From Anaerolineae bacterium (GTDB taxonomy: Bacteria; Chloroflexota; Anaerolineae; B4-G1), in contig JAUWNP010000035.1 in assembly GCA_030612585.1 (NCBI GenBank), positions 1-31,008 of the forward strand: a stretch of DNA of 31,008 bases, in the 5' to 3' direction. A program made the position numbers and the translations under genes. The first letter of the stretch is position 1. Each line of letters opens with the position of its first letter. Below are positions 1 through 7,407 of the stretch, piece after piece. A model generated the notes under the pieces. That model was not told the DNA's origin, made no database searches, and saw nothing but the letters and a program-made list of their open reading frames with translations.

Positions 1-4
1 GCAA

Positions 5-1432
5 ATGAATAGACGACCAGTTGCCATCATTGCGGGTGCCGTTTTCGTGATGGCCTGTATTCTCACAGCAGCCTCAGGGGGCTTCACGTATGAGGCTGTG
101 GCGGAAAACGGGACTTTGACCCCGTGGGCGTACCTCCCCTACGTCAGCAGAGGACAACCACCCATGCCAGCACCAACCAGCATACCAACACTGACGCCAA
201 CCAGCACGCCAACACCGACGCCAACCGAAACATCTACACCAACACCGACCAACACACCTACACCAACATTGACGCCTTATGTGCTTCCAAACCATTCTCA
301 CTATGTCAGTGGCTCTTCATTGTACATTGTGGGCGAGGTTTACAACAACACCGACGACAACTTGTCGTTAGTGAAGATTGTAGCTAACCTGTTCAACAGC
401 AGCGGTCAACTTGCTGACACCGATTATACCTATGTCAGATTGGACACTTTGCTCGCTGGAGACAAAGCGTGTTTCAGTATATCGGTGTACAACCCACCTG
501 GTGACTGGGCCTATTATGAATTTGAGACCCCCACTTACCACATCACCGACAGAGAGTTGCCAAACCTGACCGTTCTCAACGATACCGGCCTGTATCAACC
601 AGATGGGCACTATAAGACTATTGGTATGATCCGCAATGATCACGGTAGTCGGGTAGAATACATCGAGTCCGTTGGCACCCTCTACGATGCTTCGGGCACG
701 GTAGTTGGGTGCGGAGGAACCTACATCAACAGTACTCACTTGAACCCTGGTCAGGCCAGTTCTTTCAAGTCGGACTTTTATGGCCGTGACTATGCCGACG
801 TTGCATCTTACAGAATCCAGGCAGGTGGCGACCCACAATCTTCGATACCGCCGAGTGACCCGCCAGACGTTCTATCCAACCATTCCTCATACACTGATAC
901 CATAGACTATCTCCATGTTGTGGGCGAAGTCCAGAACAACACTGCCAACCACTTACGCTCTGTTAAGATCATCGCCAACTTCTTCAATAGCGGTGGTCAG
1001 CTTGTTGACACTGACATTGGCTATATCACACTAGACGATCTTCCGGCTGGTGAAAAGACCTGTTTCCATATCCTATTGGATAAACCTATTGGCTGGTCTT
1101 ATTACGAGTTTGAGACCCCCACTTACAATGCGGATGGCGAACCACTGCCCAGCCTTACCGTTTTCAATGATAGTGGCTCATACAGTCCTACATTTGGTTG
1201 GTACACGATTCTCGGCCTGGTTCGTAACGACCACGGCACGCGAGTGGAATACGTCAGTCCGGTGGGTACTGTCTACAATGCTTCTGGCGTTGTCATCGGG
1301 TGCAACTACACCTATGTCAACAGTACTCACCTGGACCCCGGCCAGACAAGTTCCTTCGATATGACGTTCTCTGGTCGTGACTACGCGGATGTCACTTCGT
1401 ACCAACTTCAGGTAGACGGCAATCCACAATAG
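5..1432 (+). CDS. Secreted two-repeat protein (FxLYD-like domains)
   Basis: A 475-residue exported protein of unknown function. The N-terminus is a signal peptide or signal anchor (basic MNRR, then a hydrophobic stretch to about residue 25). Residues about 52-92 form a Thr/Pro-rich linker typical of cell-surface spacers. The rest is two near-identical copies of a ~185-residue unit (about 93-280 and 288-475). Each unit has two beta-rich halves: one with a VGEV-NN motif and a FETPTY segment, one with a RNDHG motif and ending in a GRDYADV motif. This resembles the FxLYD-type domains common in exported proteins of Chloroflexota, which is a family-level inference. The repeats share one or two cysteines each and have several N-x-S/T sequons. 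The ATG is four bases inside the window, so the upstream signal is not visible and a longer start cannot be excluded. Confidence 0.75.
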   Translation: MNRRPVAIIAGAVFVMACILTAASGGFTYEAVAENGTLTPWAYLPYVSRGQPPMPAPTSIPTLTPTSTPTPTPTETSTPTPTNTPTPTLTPYVLPNHSHYVSGSSLYIVGEVYNNTDDNLSLVKIVANLFNSSGQLADTDYTYVRLDTLLAGDKACFSISVYNPPGDWAYYEFETPTYHITDRELPNLTVLNDTGLYQPDGHYKTIGMIRNDHGSRVEYIESVGTLYDASGTVVGCGGTYINSTHLNPGQASSFKSDFYGRDYADVASYRIQAGGDPQSSIPPSDPPDVLSNHSSYTDTIDYLHVVGEVQNNTANHLRSVKIIANFFNSGGQLVDTDIGYITLDDLPAGEKTCFHILLDKPIGWSYYEFETPTYNADGEPLPSLTVFNDSGSYSPTFGWYTILGLVRNDHGTRVEYVSPVGTVYNASGVVIGCNYTYVNSTHLDPGQTSSFDMTFSGRDYADVTSYQLQVDGNPQ

Positions 1433-1492
1433 ACACCGAATGAAATGACCCCACCCTCACCGACCGCATCATAGCCCAAGAAGATTCACCTA

Positions 1493-1500
1493 AACGGAGG
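1493..1500 (+). promoter_or_regulatory. Ribosome binding site deciding a TTG start
   Basis: AACGGAGG ends six bases before the TTG at 1507. No ATG lies at a suitable distance, so this site supports the TTG start of the small basic protein. Confidence 0.6.
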
Positions 1501-1506
1501 TTTGCC

Positions 1507-1701
1507 TTGGCAAAGCGCAAACGCGCAAAAAAGAAAGGATGCATTTCAGGCTTGTTCAGCCTTATGTTTCTACCCTTCCGATTCATAATCGAGGTTTTCT
1601 CTACAGGGCTTAAGAGCGCTGAAAAGAAGAAGCGCCGCGTTCACCGTAAATGGGCACGCCGTTTTGGTATGGATAAGCCACGTAAACGCAGACAGCGTTG
1701 A
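1507..1701 (+). CDS. Small highly basic hypothetical protein
   Basis: A 64-residue protein starting at TTG, supported by the strong ribosome binding site just upstream. It is very rich in Lys and Arg at both ends (MAKRKRAKKK and KPRKRRQR), with a short hydrophobic central segment (about residues 15-30, ISGLFSLMFLPFRFIIEVF). That pattern suggests membrane association through one amphipathic or hydrophobic helix, with basic flanks that could contact phospholipid or nucleic acid. I do not recognise a family. It stands alone between the secreted protein and the toxin-antitoxin debris, on the same strand as the former. It could be spurious, but the ribosome site and consistent basic composition argue that it is real. 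Confidence 0.55.
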   Translation: MAKRKRAKKKGCISGLFSLMFLPFRFIIEVFSTGLKSAEKKKRRVHRKWARRFGMDKPRKRRQR

Positions 1702-1895
1702 GAGACGCCACCCTGCGGGCAATCGTGGAGACTGCGCCCGATTGGGTGACAGAAGAGATACTGAGCGCCAGCGAGCGCACCGGGGACAAGCGGGCGGTAT
1801 TGTGGAGGGGCGAGAACTGAGTGGCCCCGCGTGAGAGGCGGTGAAATGACCGCTTGACGAAATCCTCGTGATATTTGTCACTTGCTCCCATGTTC
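1702..1895. other. Intergenic stretch without recognised gene
   Basis: I see no credible coding sequence, RNA gene or promoter between the small basic protein and the first higB remnant. Short open frames on both strands here have no recognisable domain and no ribosome binding site. Confidence 0.5.
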
Positions 1896-2208
1896 CGTAT
1901 CATCGCCAACAACCGTATGGTTTTCAACATCAAGGGTTATTATTACTCAGCCGCTCTTGCCGGATCGCCAGATCCGGCAGCCAGGTGGTTCAAGAACGCC
2001 AGCAATTGACGGAGAACCACCAGAAGTCCATGTCTTGCGTCGCCCGTGGCCTGGATCTGGCGATCCAGGCCGAGCAGGGTGAGTAGTCACCATCAAGAGC
2101 AATAAGTATCGTTTAGTTGTTGCCATCCAATACGAACCCAGCGTTGTTTTCATCCGCTTTGTCGGTACCCGTCGAGAATACGACAGGATAGACGCCGCCA
2201 CGATTTGA
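1896..2208 (+). pseudogene. higB: higB-type toxin remnant, interrupted (copy 1)
   Basis: This is a decayed mRNA-interferase toxin of the HigB family. In frame from 1896, residues RIIANNRMVFNIK match the conserved core of HigB. After an interruption at 1935-2090 the same frame resumes at 2092 with [18 protein letters not shown] and then [19 protein letters not shown], ending at TGA (2206-2208). Removing the insert plus one copy of the flanking CATCAAG restores a continuous core. The N-terminal half of the toxin (WEQH...DWKDPADIKEVY in copy 2) is missing upstream of 1896, so the gene was already truncated or has been eroded. A frameshifted higA follows 15 bases later, the normal higB-higA order. 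Confidence 0.75.
1935..2090. mobile_element. 156-bp palindromic MITE-like insertion
   Basis: This element splits the higB remnant and is flanked by identical 7-bp sequences CATCAAG (1928-1934 and 2091-2097), read as a target-site duplication. It contains three perfect hairpins: 1959-1966 with 1971-1978 (8 bp, loop GCCA), 1984-1991 with 2014-2021 (8 bp), and 2048-2057 with 2062-2071 (10 bp, loop TGGC). The cores of the first and third hairpins are exact reverse complements of each other over 14 nt, so the element can also fold as one long inverted repeat. Its ends share an ACTCA/TGAGT inverted motif. It has no room for a transposase, so it would be non-autonomous. A structured RNA is an alternative reading. 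Confidence 0.65.
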
Positions 2209-2223
2209 TTGGAGGGTCTTGGG

Positions 2224-2357
2224 ATGGATATTGAACCTGTCAGAACTGAGGCGGACATCAGTCCGCGCTGGAAGAAATCGAACACCTATTTGACGCCGCG
2301 CCCAACACGCCCGAAGGTGACCGGTTGGAAGTGTTGACGGCGCTTGTGGAAGTCTAT
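2224..2357 (+). pseudogene. higA: higA antitoxin remnant, frameshifted and truncated
   Basis: ATG at 2224 follows a good ribosome site (GGAGGG) and opens MDIEPVRTEAD, the characteristic start of HigA-type antitoxins. One base then appears to be missing after the GAC codon (about 2256). In the shifted frame the family sequence continues as QSALEEIEHLFDAAPNTPEG and DRLEVLTALVEVY. After about 2357 the similarity stops and the C-terminal helix-turn-helix part is absent. It lies directly behind the higB remnant, so this is a dead higBA operon. Confidence 0.75.
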
Positions 2358-2636
2358 GTTTTCGGTTGACAAAAACACCCGCCTTTTCACCACCTTGAAC
2401 CTTAGACAGAAATCGGATGAGGATATCCTGCGGCATCTTGCCTGGGGGATGCAGGAGGCCCAATGGTCCAACACTGTCCGTTTACAGCGGCGGCCAAAAG
2501 AGTGGTTGCTGGAGAAGCCGCCTGATCGGCGAGGCCGAATGCGAGATGTTTGCTTTGCGTCTGGTACCTGGCAGGTGGAGAAGCCTGGGCCGAGATAGGG
2601 GGGGCGGCTGAGATATCGGCTGTTGCAACGCGACGA
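2358..2636. other. Unassigned debris between toxin loci
   Basis: About 280 bases between the truncated higA and the minus-strand RelE-type toxin. A plus-strand frame stays open (2344-2598) but has no recognisable motif, no ribosome site and an odd composition. I see no RNA gene or terminator. It is most likely residue of earlier insertions and deletions. Confidence 0.4.
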
Positions 2637-2918
2637 TTAGAACCGCCGATAGATGTCATGTTTGCCGACGGCGATCAAGAAGTAAGCGCTCTCTTCCTGG
2701 CGAATGATGAACAAGATACGGTGGTCGAGATCCACGCGGATCGACCAAACGTCCTCACCGGCAAATGTCGCGCCCTGCAACTTTTCCGTATGGAGGGAGG
2801 GGTATCGAAAGTCCTGCAGCAATAGTCTGAGCTGCTTGCGAACCTTTCCACGCACCTGGGGGGAGAGCTTTTGCAGATCACGAGCAAACTCGCGGGAACG
2901 CTGGAGCTTATCAATCAT
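2637..2918 (-). CDS. RelE/ParE-superfamily toxin
   Basis: A 93-residue protein with the layout of RelE/ParE toxins. It has an N-terminal helical hairpin (MIDKLQRSREFARDLQKL), a basic helix (VRGKVRKQLRLLL), then the beta-sheet core with the typical strands WSIRVDLDHRILFIIRQ and YFLIAVGKHDIYRRF. The carboxy-terminal GKHDIYRR resembles the end of type II toxins that act as mRNA interferases or gyrase poisons; which activity applies cannot be told from sequence. A longer open frame extends to 3047, but the ATG at 2918 is chosen because it overlaps the antitoxin stop by eight bases, the usual coupling, and because the homologous region begins there. It appears intact. Confidence 0.75.
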   Translation of the reverse strand: MIDKLQRSREFARDLQKLSPQVRGKVRKQLRLLLQDFRYPSLHTEKLQGATFAGEDVWSIRVDLDHRILFIIRQEESAYFLIAVGKHDIYRRF

Positions 2919-3240
2919 CGTCCAGATCTGCGAGGAGATCGTCTGCTGACTCAAAGGTCTCGTAGCGGCCCGCCTGCAAGTCCGCCTCGGCCCGGCGCAC
3001 CTTGGCCTGGCTTTCCGGTGTCCAATACCAGAACTGATCGCGGACAATCAGGCCCAGATCGGCGGCGGTCTCCATCTCGGTATGGCTCAGCCCCACGTGT
3101 TCGCGCATCTTTTGCTTAACTTGAGCAACATCGCCAGCGCGAATGACCTTGAGGTAGATTTCCTCTCCCTCTTCAAGGTCCCAAAGTTTTTTGATCTGGG
3201 GAGGCAGCAGATCGGATCGGACTCTTTCCAACACGGGCAT
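2911..3240 (-). CDS. Antitoxin partner of the RelE/ParE-type toxin
   Basis: A 109-residue protein whose start (3240) is set by a strong ribosome site, AAGGAG seven bases upstream. The N-terminal third (MPVLERVRSDLLPPQIKKLW...GEEIYLKVI) looks like a small DNA-binding domain of the AbrB or similar swapped-hairpin kind, although this is uncertain. The C-terminal part is acidic and helical, ending in ESADDLLADLDDD, which is typical of the toxin-wrapping tail of antitoxins. The stop overlaps the toxin start, giving translational coupling. By analogy the protein neutralises the toxin and represses the operon. The alternative start at 3291 lacks a ribosome site. Confidence 0.65.
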   Translation of the reverse strand: MPVLERVRSDLLPPQIKKLWDLEEGEEIYLKVIRAGDVAQVKQKMREHVGLSHTEMETAADLGLIVRDQFWYWTPESQAKVRRAEADLQAGRYETFESADDLLADLDDD

Positions 3241-3507
3241 CTGGCTACTCCTTACTTCTCGTTCAAGGAAGACGGGCCGAAAAGTCTTCACACTTTGTCC
3301 AGATTATACTACAGGGTCTTCTAATGAACAAACAAACCAAATACGTTTGCTCTGGTGACAGCGGCGACACACAAAAGGGCCGGGGCGCAGTGCAGCCGTC
3401 CCGGTTTCTTGTGGCGACACCAGGAACGCGGAGAAGTTGGATCTCCTCCCGCCCCTCCAGCGCCCGGGTGAGCGTCACCTCGTCGGCGTACTCCAGGTCG
3501 CTGCCCA
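3241..3507. other. Unassigned stretch upstream of the antitoxin
   Basis: This holds the promoter side of the minus-strand toxin-antitoxin pair and the breakpoint of the second higB remnant. A minus-strand frame (3263-3544) contains a plausible-looking segment, DLEYADEVTLTRALEGREE, but no recognised domain. It may be a fragment of an unrelated gene. Confidence 0.35.
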
Positions 3508-3772
3508 GGCATCTGGGAACAGCACGCAGACGTTGAGCAACCATTACGAGCCTGGTGTGCAGATACCAGACACGCTGATTGGAAAGATCCAGCCGATATC
3601 AAAGAGGTTTACAGAAACGCCAGCATCATCGCTGACAACCGTATAGTGTTCAACATCAAGGGCAACAAATATCGTTTGGTCGTTGCCGTCCGATACGAAT
3701 CCAGCGTTGTGTTCATCCGCTTGATCGGTACCCATAGAGGATACGACAAGATTAGGCACCGCCATGATTTGA
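3508..3772 (+). pseudogene. higB: higB-type toxin remnant (copy 2)
   Basis: A second decayed HigB toxin. The frame starting around 3512 reads WEQHADVEQPLRAWCADTR, then DWKDPADIKEVYRNASIIAD and [18 protein letters not shown], with FIRLIGTHRGYDKI near the end. The initiating codon and first ~10 residues are missing; the preceding bases in frame are unrelated. Near 3750 a one-base insertion shifts the last few residues; correcting it restores the family-like end and a TGA at 3770-3772, matching the end of copy 1. No higA follows. It is about as similar to copy 1 as paralogues of one family, so the two may be the ends of a broken tandem or two independent arrivals. Confidence 0.7.
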
Positions 3773-3797
3773 CCACTTGCGCCCCTTGGGGTATAAT
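3769..3797 (+). promoter_or_regulatory. Sigma70-type promoter for rpmH
   Basis: TTGACC (3769-3774), a 17-base spacer and TATAAT (3792-3797), a near-consensus housekeeping promoter about 56 bases upstream of the rpmH start. The -35 box overlaps the ancestral stop codon of the second higB remnant. Confidence 0.75.
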
Positions 3798-3804
3798 GGC
3801 GTGC

Positions 3805-3839
3805 TGTTGGCAATTGGCCATCGGCTGACTGTCAACTGC
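3805..3839. repeat. Heptamer tandem repeat in the rpmH leader
   Basis: Five degenerate 7-nt units (the first three TGTTGGC, AATTGGC, CATCGGC) lie between the promoter and the rpmH ribosome site. The last two units (TGACTGT, CAACTGC) resemble the heptamers between parA and parB. Confidence 0.55.
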
Positions 3840-3853
3840 TAGAAGGAGGATGG

Positions 3854-4054
3854 ATGCCGAAGCGAACGTATCAACCTAAGAAGCGCAAGCGTATGCGCAC
3901 CCACGGATTCCGGAGCCGTATGGCCACATCGGGCGGAAGGCGCGTGATCAATGCGCGGCGACGTAAAGGCCGCCACAAACTGGCTGTGTATAGGGAATGG
4001 GCTAAGAAGTCGAACTGGAAGGAAAGTTCGCAGCGACCACGACGCCGGGCCTAG
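3854..4054 (+). CDS. rpmH: 50S ribosomal protein L34, C-terminally extended
   Basis: Ribosomal protein L34 of the large subunit. The family signature is complete: [19 protein letters not shown], then [17 protein letters not shown] and KGRHKLAV. Bacterial L34 usually ends at about residue 45, right after this last motif. Here 21 more residues follow ([14 protein letters not shown] and a basic RPRRRA end), giving 66 in total. The ribosome site GAAGGAGG lies just before the ATG, and a near-consensus promoter lies upstream. It heads the conserved rpmH-rnpA-yidD-yidC-jag cluster that in many bacteria sits beside the replication origin. dnaA is not upstream here; that side is toxin-antitoxin debris. 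Confidence 0.95.
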   Translation: MPKRTYQPKKRKRMRTHGFRSRMATSGGRRVINARRRKGRHKLAVYREWAKKSNWKESSQRPRRRA

Positions 4055-4092
4055 TGGGCCGATACGACTCACCATGAGCCGTGGAATGAGCC

Positions 4093-4434
4093 ATGGAACG
4101 GCGGATGCGACTGCGGAGGACGAGCGATGTGCGGCGGGTGTACGATGAAGGGAGATCGTGGGCCCACCCTTTGCTGGTGCTGGTCGCGCGGTCCAACGGA
4201 CTCGATTTCAGCCGTGTGGGAGTCACAGCCAGTCGAAGGTTGGGGGGCGCGGTGGCTCGCAATCGGGCCAAACGGCTCATGCGCGAAGCGGCGCGTTGTC
4301 TCTACTCCCAGTTTGGGGTGGGGTGGGACGTGATGCTGATCGCGCGAGCGCGGATACTCAAAGTGAAGGAGCCACAGGTCGAAGAGGCATTGGCGTCGTT
4401 GCTGAGGCGGGCTGGATTGAGGTCCGACCAATGA
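4093..4434 (+). CDS. rnpA: Ribonuclease P protein component
   Basis: The 113-residue protein subunit of RNase P, which binds the M1-type RNA and helps cut 5' leaders from tRNA precursors. The N-terminus (MERRMRLRRTSDVRRVYDEG) has the usual 'R-x-x-DF-x-x-V' type helix. The central RNR motif, AVARNRAKRLMREAAR (about residues 53-68), is the RNA-binding signature. It follows rpmH by 38 bases and precedes yidD by 34, as in most bacteria. An in-frame ATG (4105) lies four codons inside, but the first ATG fits the family better. Confidence 0.95.
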   Translation: MERRMRLRRTSDVRRVYDEGRSWAHPLLVLVARSNGLDFSRVGVTASRRLGGAVARNRAKRLMREAARCLYSQFGVGWDVMLIARARILKVKEPQVEEALASLLRRAGLRSDQ

Positions 4435-4468
4435 GTCTATGTGAGAGGAAAAGCGAGAGGAAAAAGGG

Positions 4469-4696
4469 ATGAGGTCTGTTCTTTTAGGCGTGATTCGCCT
4501 CTATCAGACGACCCTCTCGCGTGGGATGCCTCGCACGTGTCGCTTTTACCCTTCCTGTTCCCAGTATGGCTACGAAGCCATCGCCCGCTACGGGGTATGG
4601 CGCGGCACATGGCTGGCCGTCAAGCGGGTGGCCCGCTGCCACCCCTTCAATCCAGGGGGATATGACCCCCTTCCCAATTTGGAGGAGGATAAGTAA
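4469..4696 (+). CDS. yidD: Membrane protein insertion efficiency factor YidD
   Basis: A 75-residue YidD protein, a small membrane-associated factor that assists YidC-dependent insertion. It shows the family signature [15 protein letters not shown] (about residues 24-38), an N-terminal amphipathic helix ([14 protein letters not shown]) and the second cysteine motif [13 protein letters not shown] purine-rich ribosome site (GAGAGGAAAAAGGG) is directly upstream. The stop codon TAA abuts the TTG start of the next gene. Confidence 0.93.
   Translation: MRSVLLGVIRLYQTTLSRGMPRTCRFYPSCSQYGYEAIARYGVWRGTWLAVKRVARCHPFNPGGYDPLPNLEEDK
4681..4690 (+). promoter_or_regulatory. Ribosome binding site for a TTG-started lipoprotein
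   Basis: GGAGGAGGAT lies within the end of yidD, six bases before the TTG at 4697. It fixes that TTG as the start and implies tight coupling with yidD. Confidence 0.6.
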
Positions 4697-5824
4697 TTGA
4701 ACCAATCTTGGACGCGACGCTGGCCCATCGGGCTAGCGGTGTTGATGGCGTTGCTCTTAAGCGTGAGCGGCTGTGCGGGCGGGGCTGCACAGCCCACGAG
4801 TTGGATGGGGCTGACCATCGTGGAGGAGAGGCTGTACGCGGCCGACCTGGAGCAGGTCGTGGCGCTGAATGTGGCAGACGATGAACTCCTGTGGGCTTTC
4901 CCAGACGATCCGGAAGAGGAGAGACGCGGGACTTTTCACGTTACCCCGGCAGTGAGCGAGGGATACGTGATTGTGGCCTCGCAGGTACCCAGTGGCGGTT
5001 TCTTGAGCCAGCCTAGTAACGTCGTCTGGGCGCTGGATGCTGACACCGGCAGTAAGTTGTGGCGCTTCGATGGCGCCGCTGGTCCATACATCGAAGGCGG
5101 GGCCATAAGTGATGGCGTCTTCGTCATCGGCAACAGCGATGGTCACGTCTACGCGCTGGACGTGGAGAGCGGTATCCTCAAATGGACTTTCGAGACGGGG
5201 GACCGCGTGTGGGCCACCCCCCTCATCGTCTCGGACATCGTCTATATTGGCTCAATGGATCGCCACCTCTACGCGCTGGATTTGTCTAAAGGTGAGGTGC
5301 GCTGGGATTTCAACGCTGTGGGGGCCTTCGCCAGCGCGCCAGCGTTGCGGGATGACACGCTCTACATTGGCGCTTTTGACGACCGGTTGTATGCCGTAGA
5401 CGCGCATACGGGAGCCGAGCGCTGGCGCTTCCCGGGCGAAAACTGGTTCTGGGGCAGTCCGGCGGTCTACAGTGACACCGTCTATGCGGCCGATGTGAAT
5501 GGCAATGTCTACGCCGTGGACGCCGAGACCGGTGAGCAAATCTGGCATCAGCCGCTTGGTGCACAAGTACGGGCGGGGCCAGTGCTGGCTGAGGATGGAA
5601 GCATGTTGTTCGTCGGCAGCCAAAACGGCACCTTGTACGCGCTGGATGCTGCCGATGGCTTCGTGCTGTGGCCGAGGGAGGGCGAAGGGCAGGTGCTTTC
5701 GACGCCGGTGGTAGATGGATCGCTGGTGTACGAACAGTTGCTTCACGGCCCTTATCGTATACGGGCGCTGCACGTGGACAACGGGCGCGAGATGTGGACC
5801 TATCCGCACGTGGTTGAAGAATAA
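4697..5824 (+). CDS. PQQ-repeat beta-propeller lipoprotein (BamB-like)
   Basis: A 375-residue predicted lipoprotein. Residues 1-25 form a type II signal peptide with lipobox LSVSGC and cysteine at residue 26. The rest is a beta-propeller of seven or so PQQ-like blades, each with a form of the 'LYALD-x-x-x-G-x-x-x-W' motif (for example VYALDVESGILKWTF, LYALDLSKGEVRWDF, LYAVDAHTGAERWRF). Such propellers are found in BamB and in many anchored extracytoplasmic proteins that bind partners rather than PQQ. It starts at TTG directly after the yidD stop and sits 18 bases before yidC, so it is probably co-expressed with the insertase genes. A role in envelope protein assembly or quality control is inference from that position. 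No catalytic residues for a PQQ dehydrogenase are seen. Confidence 0.85.
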   Translation: MNQSWTRRWPIGLAVLMALLLSVSGCAGGAAQPTSWMGLTIVEERLYAADLEQVVALNVADDELLWAFPDDPEEERRGTFHVTPAVSEGYVIVASQVPSGGFLSQPSNVVWALDADTGSKLWRFDGAAGPYIEGGAISDGVFVIGNSDGHVYALDVESGILKWTFETGDRVWATPLIVSDIVYIGSMDRHLYALDLSKGEVRWDFNAVGAFASAPALRDDTLYIGAFDDRLYAVDAHTGAERWRFPGENWFWGSPAVYSDTVYAADVNGNVYAVDAETGEQIWHQPLGAQVRAGPVLAEDGSMLFVGSQNGTLYALDAADGFVLWPREGEGQVLSTPVVDGSLVYEQLLHGPYRIRALHVDNGREMWTYPHVVEE

Positions 5825-5842
5825 GAAATAGGAAGGACAATT

Positions 5843-6613
5843 GTGATTGATGCTATCGCTTACCCACTAGCCAACTTGTTGCTACTCTTTTATAATTTCC
5901 TGGGGCACCAGACTGTCGTAGCCATCGCCATGCTGACCATCTTGATCCGCCTGCTCATCCTGCCGCTGACGCTGGGGCAGCAGAAGTCGGCGCGTAAGAT
6001 GCAGGAATTCCAGCCGGAGATAGCGAAGTTACAGAAGAAGTACGGCAAGGACAAGGAGCGGCTGTCGCAGGAACAGATGAAGTTGTACAAAGAAGCAGGC
6101 ATCAACCCTATGAGCGGGTGCCTGCCGCTACTGATCCAGTTGCCGATCATGTTCGGTCTCTACCGGGCGATCATGTACTGCGTACCCACGACGTCATTGC
6201 AACTGTTCCAGTTCTCTCACCACATCTACAAGTGGCTGCCTGGCGTTGTGGGGCTCGTGCCGCTGCAGAGCACTTTCCTGGGGATGGACCTGGGCCAACC
6301 CCCCAGCGTGGCTCAGTGGTGGTCGTACGGTTTGCCTGCCCTGGTCTTGGCCACGTCCTGGTTGCAGCAGAAACTACTGACCCCACCCACTGCCAGCGGT
6401 GACCAATCGCAGGCGGGGGCGATGAACCAGCAGATGCAGATCATGATGCCGTTGATGTTTGGGTTTATGTCTATCCAGTTCGCGACGGGGCTCTCCATCT
6501 ATTTCATCATCTCTAACCTGATTGGGATGGCCCAGTATTACTTTATCCGGGGAGATCGAGGTGATAAGGGGGCTGGGGGCAAGGGGCAGGTGCAACAGAA
6601 TAAGCAGAAGTGA
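5843..6613 (+). CDS. yidC: Membrane protein insertase YidC/Oxa1
   Basis: A 256-residue YidC of the short Gram-positive-like type, without the large periplasmic domain of proteobacterial YidC. It inserts membrane proteins and acts with or without Sec. A first hydrophobic segment (residues 8-20) is followed by the core transmembrane helix with the conserved arginine (ILIRLLILPLT, R36) that forms the hydrophilic groove. Next come the cytosolic coiled-coil hairpin (about 45-88) and GINPMSGCLPLLIQLPIMFGL, the strongest family signature. Two or three more membrane helices and a Lys/Gly/Gln-rich basic tail follow. The GTG start is preceded by AGGAAGG at good spacing. Confidence 0.95.
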   Translation: MIDAIAYPLANLLLLFYNFLGHQTVVAIAMLTILIRLLILPLTLGQQKSARKMQEFQPEIAKLQKKYGKDKERLSQEQMKLYKEAGINPMSGCLPLLIQLPIMFGLYRAIMYCVPTTSLQLFQFSHHIYKWLPGVVGLVPLQSTFLGMDLGQPPSVAQWWSYGLPALVLATSWLQQKLLTPPTASGDQSQAGAMNQQMQIMMPLMFGFMSIQFATGLSIYFIISNLIGMAQYYFIRGDRGDKGAGGKGQVQQNKQK

Positions 6614-6654
6614 TAGACTGCCCGCGTTGGGCATTCGTTTGAGGAGTGTGGCAG

Positions 6655-7398
6655 ATGGCAGAAATGGAGCGGGCAATCGAGGCAGCCGGAGCGGACGTCG
6701 AGGCGGCGGTTGCCTCGGGCCTGGCACGCCTGGGGGTTGATCGAGATGCAGTCGAAATTGAGGTACTGGACGAAGGCAGCCGGGGCGTGTTTGGGCTGGG
6801 GGGGCGAGCGGCTCGTGTGCGCTTGACCCCCAAGTTGAAGACCGTGCCGCGTCCGGCTCCGGCAATGCCGTCCGAACCGGTCGCTCCGCCCGCTGCAGAG
6901 CCAGCGGAGCCCGCAGTGGCGGAGAAGGATGAAGCCGAGGTGGCCCAGGGGGCGCTGCTGGAATTACTGGCTTTTCTTGGTATGGACGAGGCTCAGGTTA
7001 GTGTACGACGAGCCGAACCTGCCGCAGGTGAGGGGGAACCGCCACTGGTACTCGACGTGCGTGGCCCAGGCACCGATGTATTGGTGGGTTACCGGGGGGA
7101 GACGCTGGCCGCGTTGCAGCGCATTACCCGGCTGATCGTTGGGCGGGAGATGGCAGGCCGGGTGCGGCTGGTGGTGGACGTGGATGGTTTCAAGGCGCGT
7201 CGGGAGCAGTCGCTGCGCCGTCTGGCTCGACGTATGGCGGAGCAAGCAGCGCGCAGCGGCCACACGGCAGTGCTGGAACCTATGTCTCCCTACGAGCGTC
7301 GCATTGTCCACATAGCACTGCGCGATCATCCTCAAGTGACCACCCAGAGCGTTGGCGAGGGAGACCGGCGCAAGGTCACTATCATCCCGCGACACTGA
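6655..7398 (+). CDS. jag: Jag/SpoIIIJ-associated RNA-binding protein
   Basis: A 247-residue Jag (KhpB) protein: an N-terminal Jag-N domain (about residues 1-60, with EVLDEGSRGVFGLGGR), a Pro/Ala/Glu-rich linker, a KH domain (GPGTDVLVGYRGETLAALQ) and a C-terminal R3H domain (the YERRIVHIAL segment carries the R-x-x-x-H signature). Proteins of this family bind RNA and influence cell envelope growth and division. It is encoded downstream of yidC as usual. The ATG at 6655 with GAGGAG eight bases upstream is preferred over the in-frame GTG at 6646, which overlaps the ribosome site. Confidence 0.93.
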   Translation: MAEMERAIEAAGADVEAAVASGLARLGVDRDAVEIEVLDEGSRGVFGLGGRAARVRLTPKLKTVPRPAPAMPSEPVAPPAAEPAEPAVAEKDEAEVAQGALLELLAFLGMDEAQVSVRRAEPAAGEGEPPLVLDVRGPGTDVLVGYRGETLAALQRITRLIVGREMAGRVRLVVDVDGFKARREQSLRRLARRMAEQAARSGHTAVLEPMSPYERRIVHIALRDHPQVTTQSVGEGDRRKVTIIPRH

Positions 7399-7407
7399 CA
7401 AGCCATA

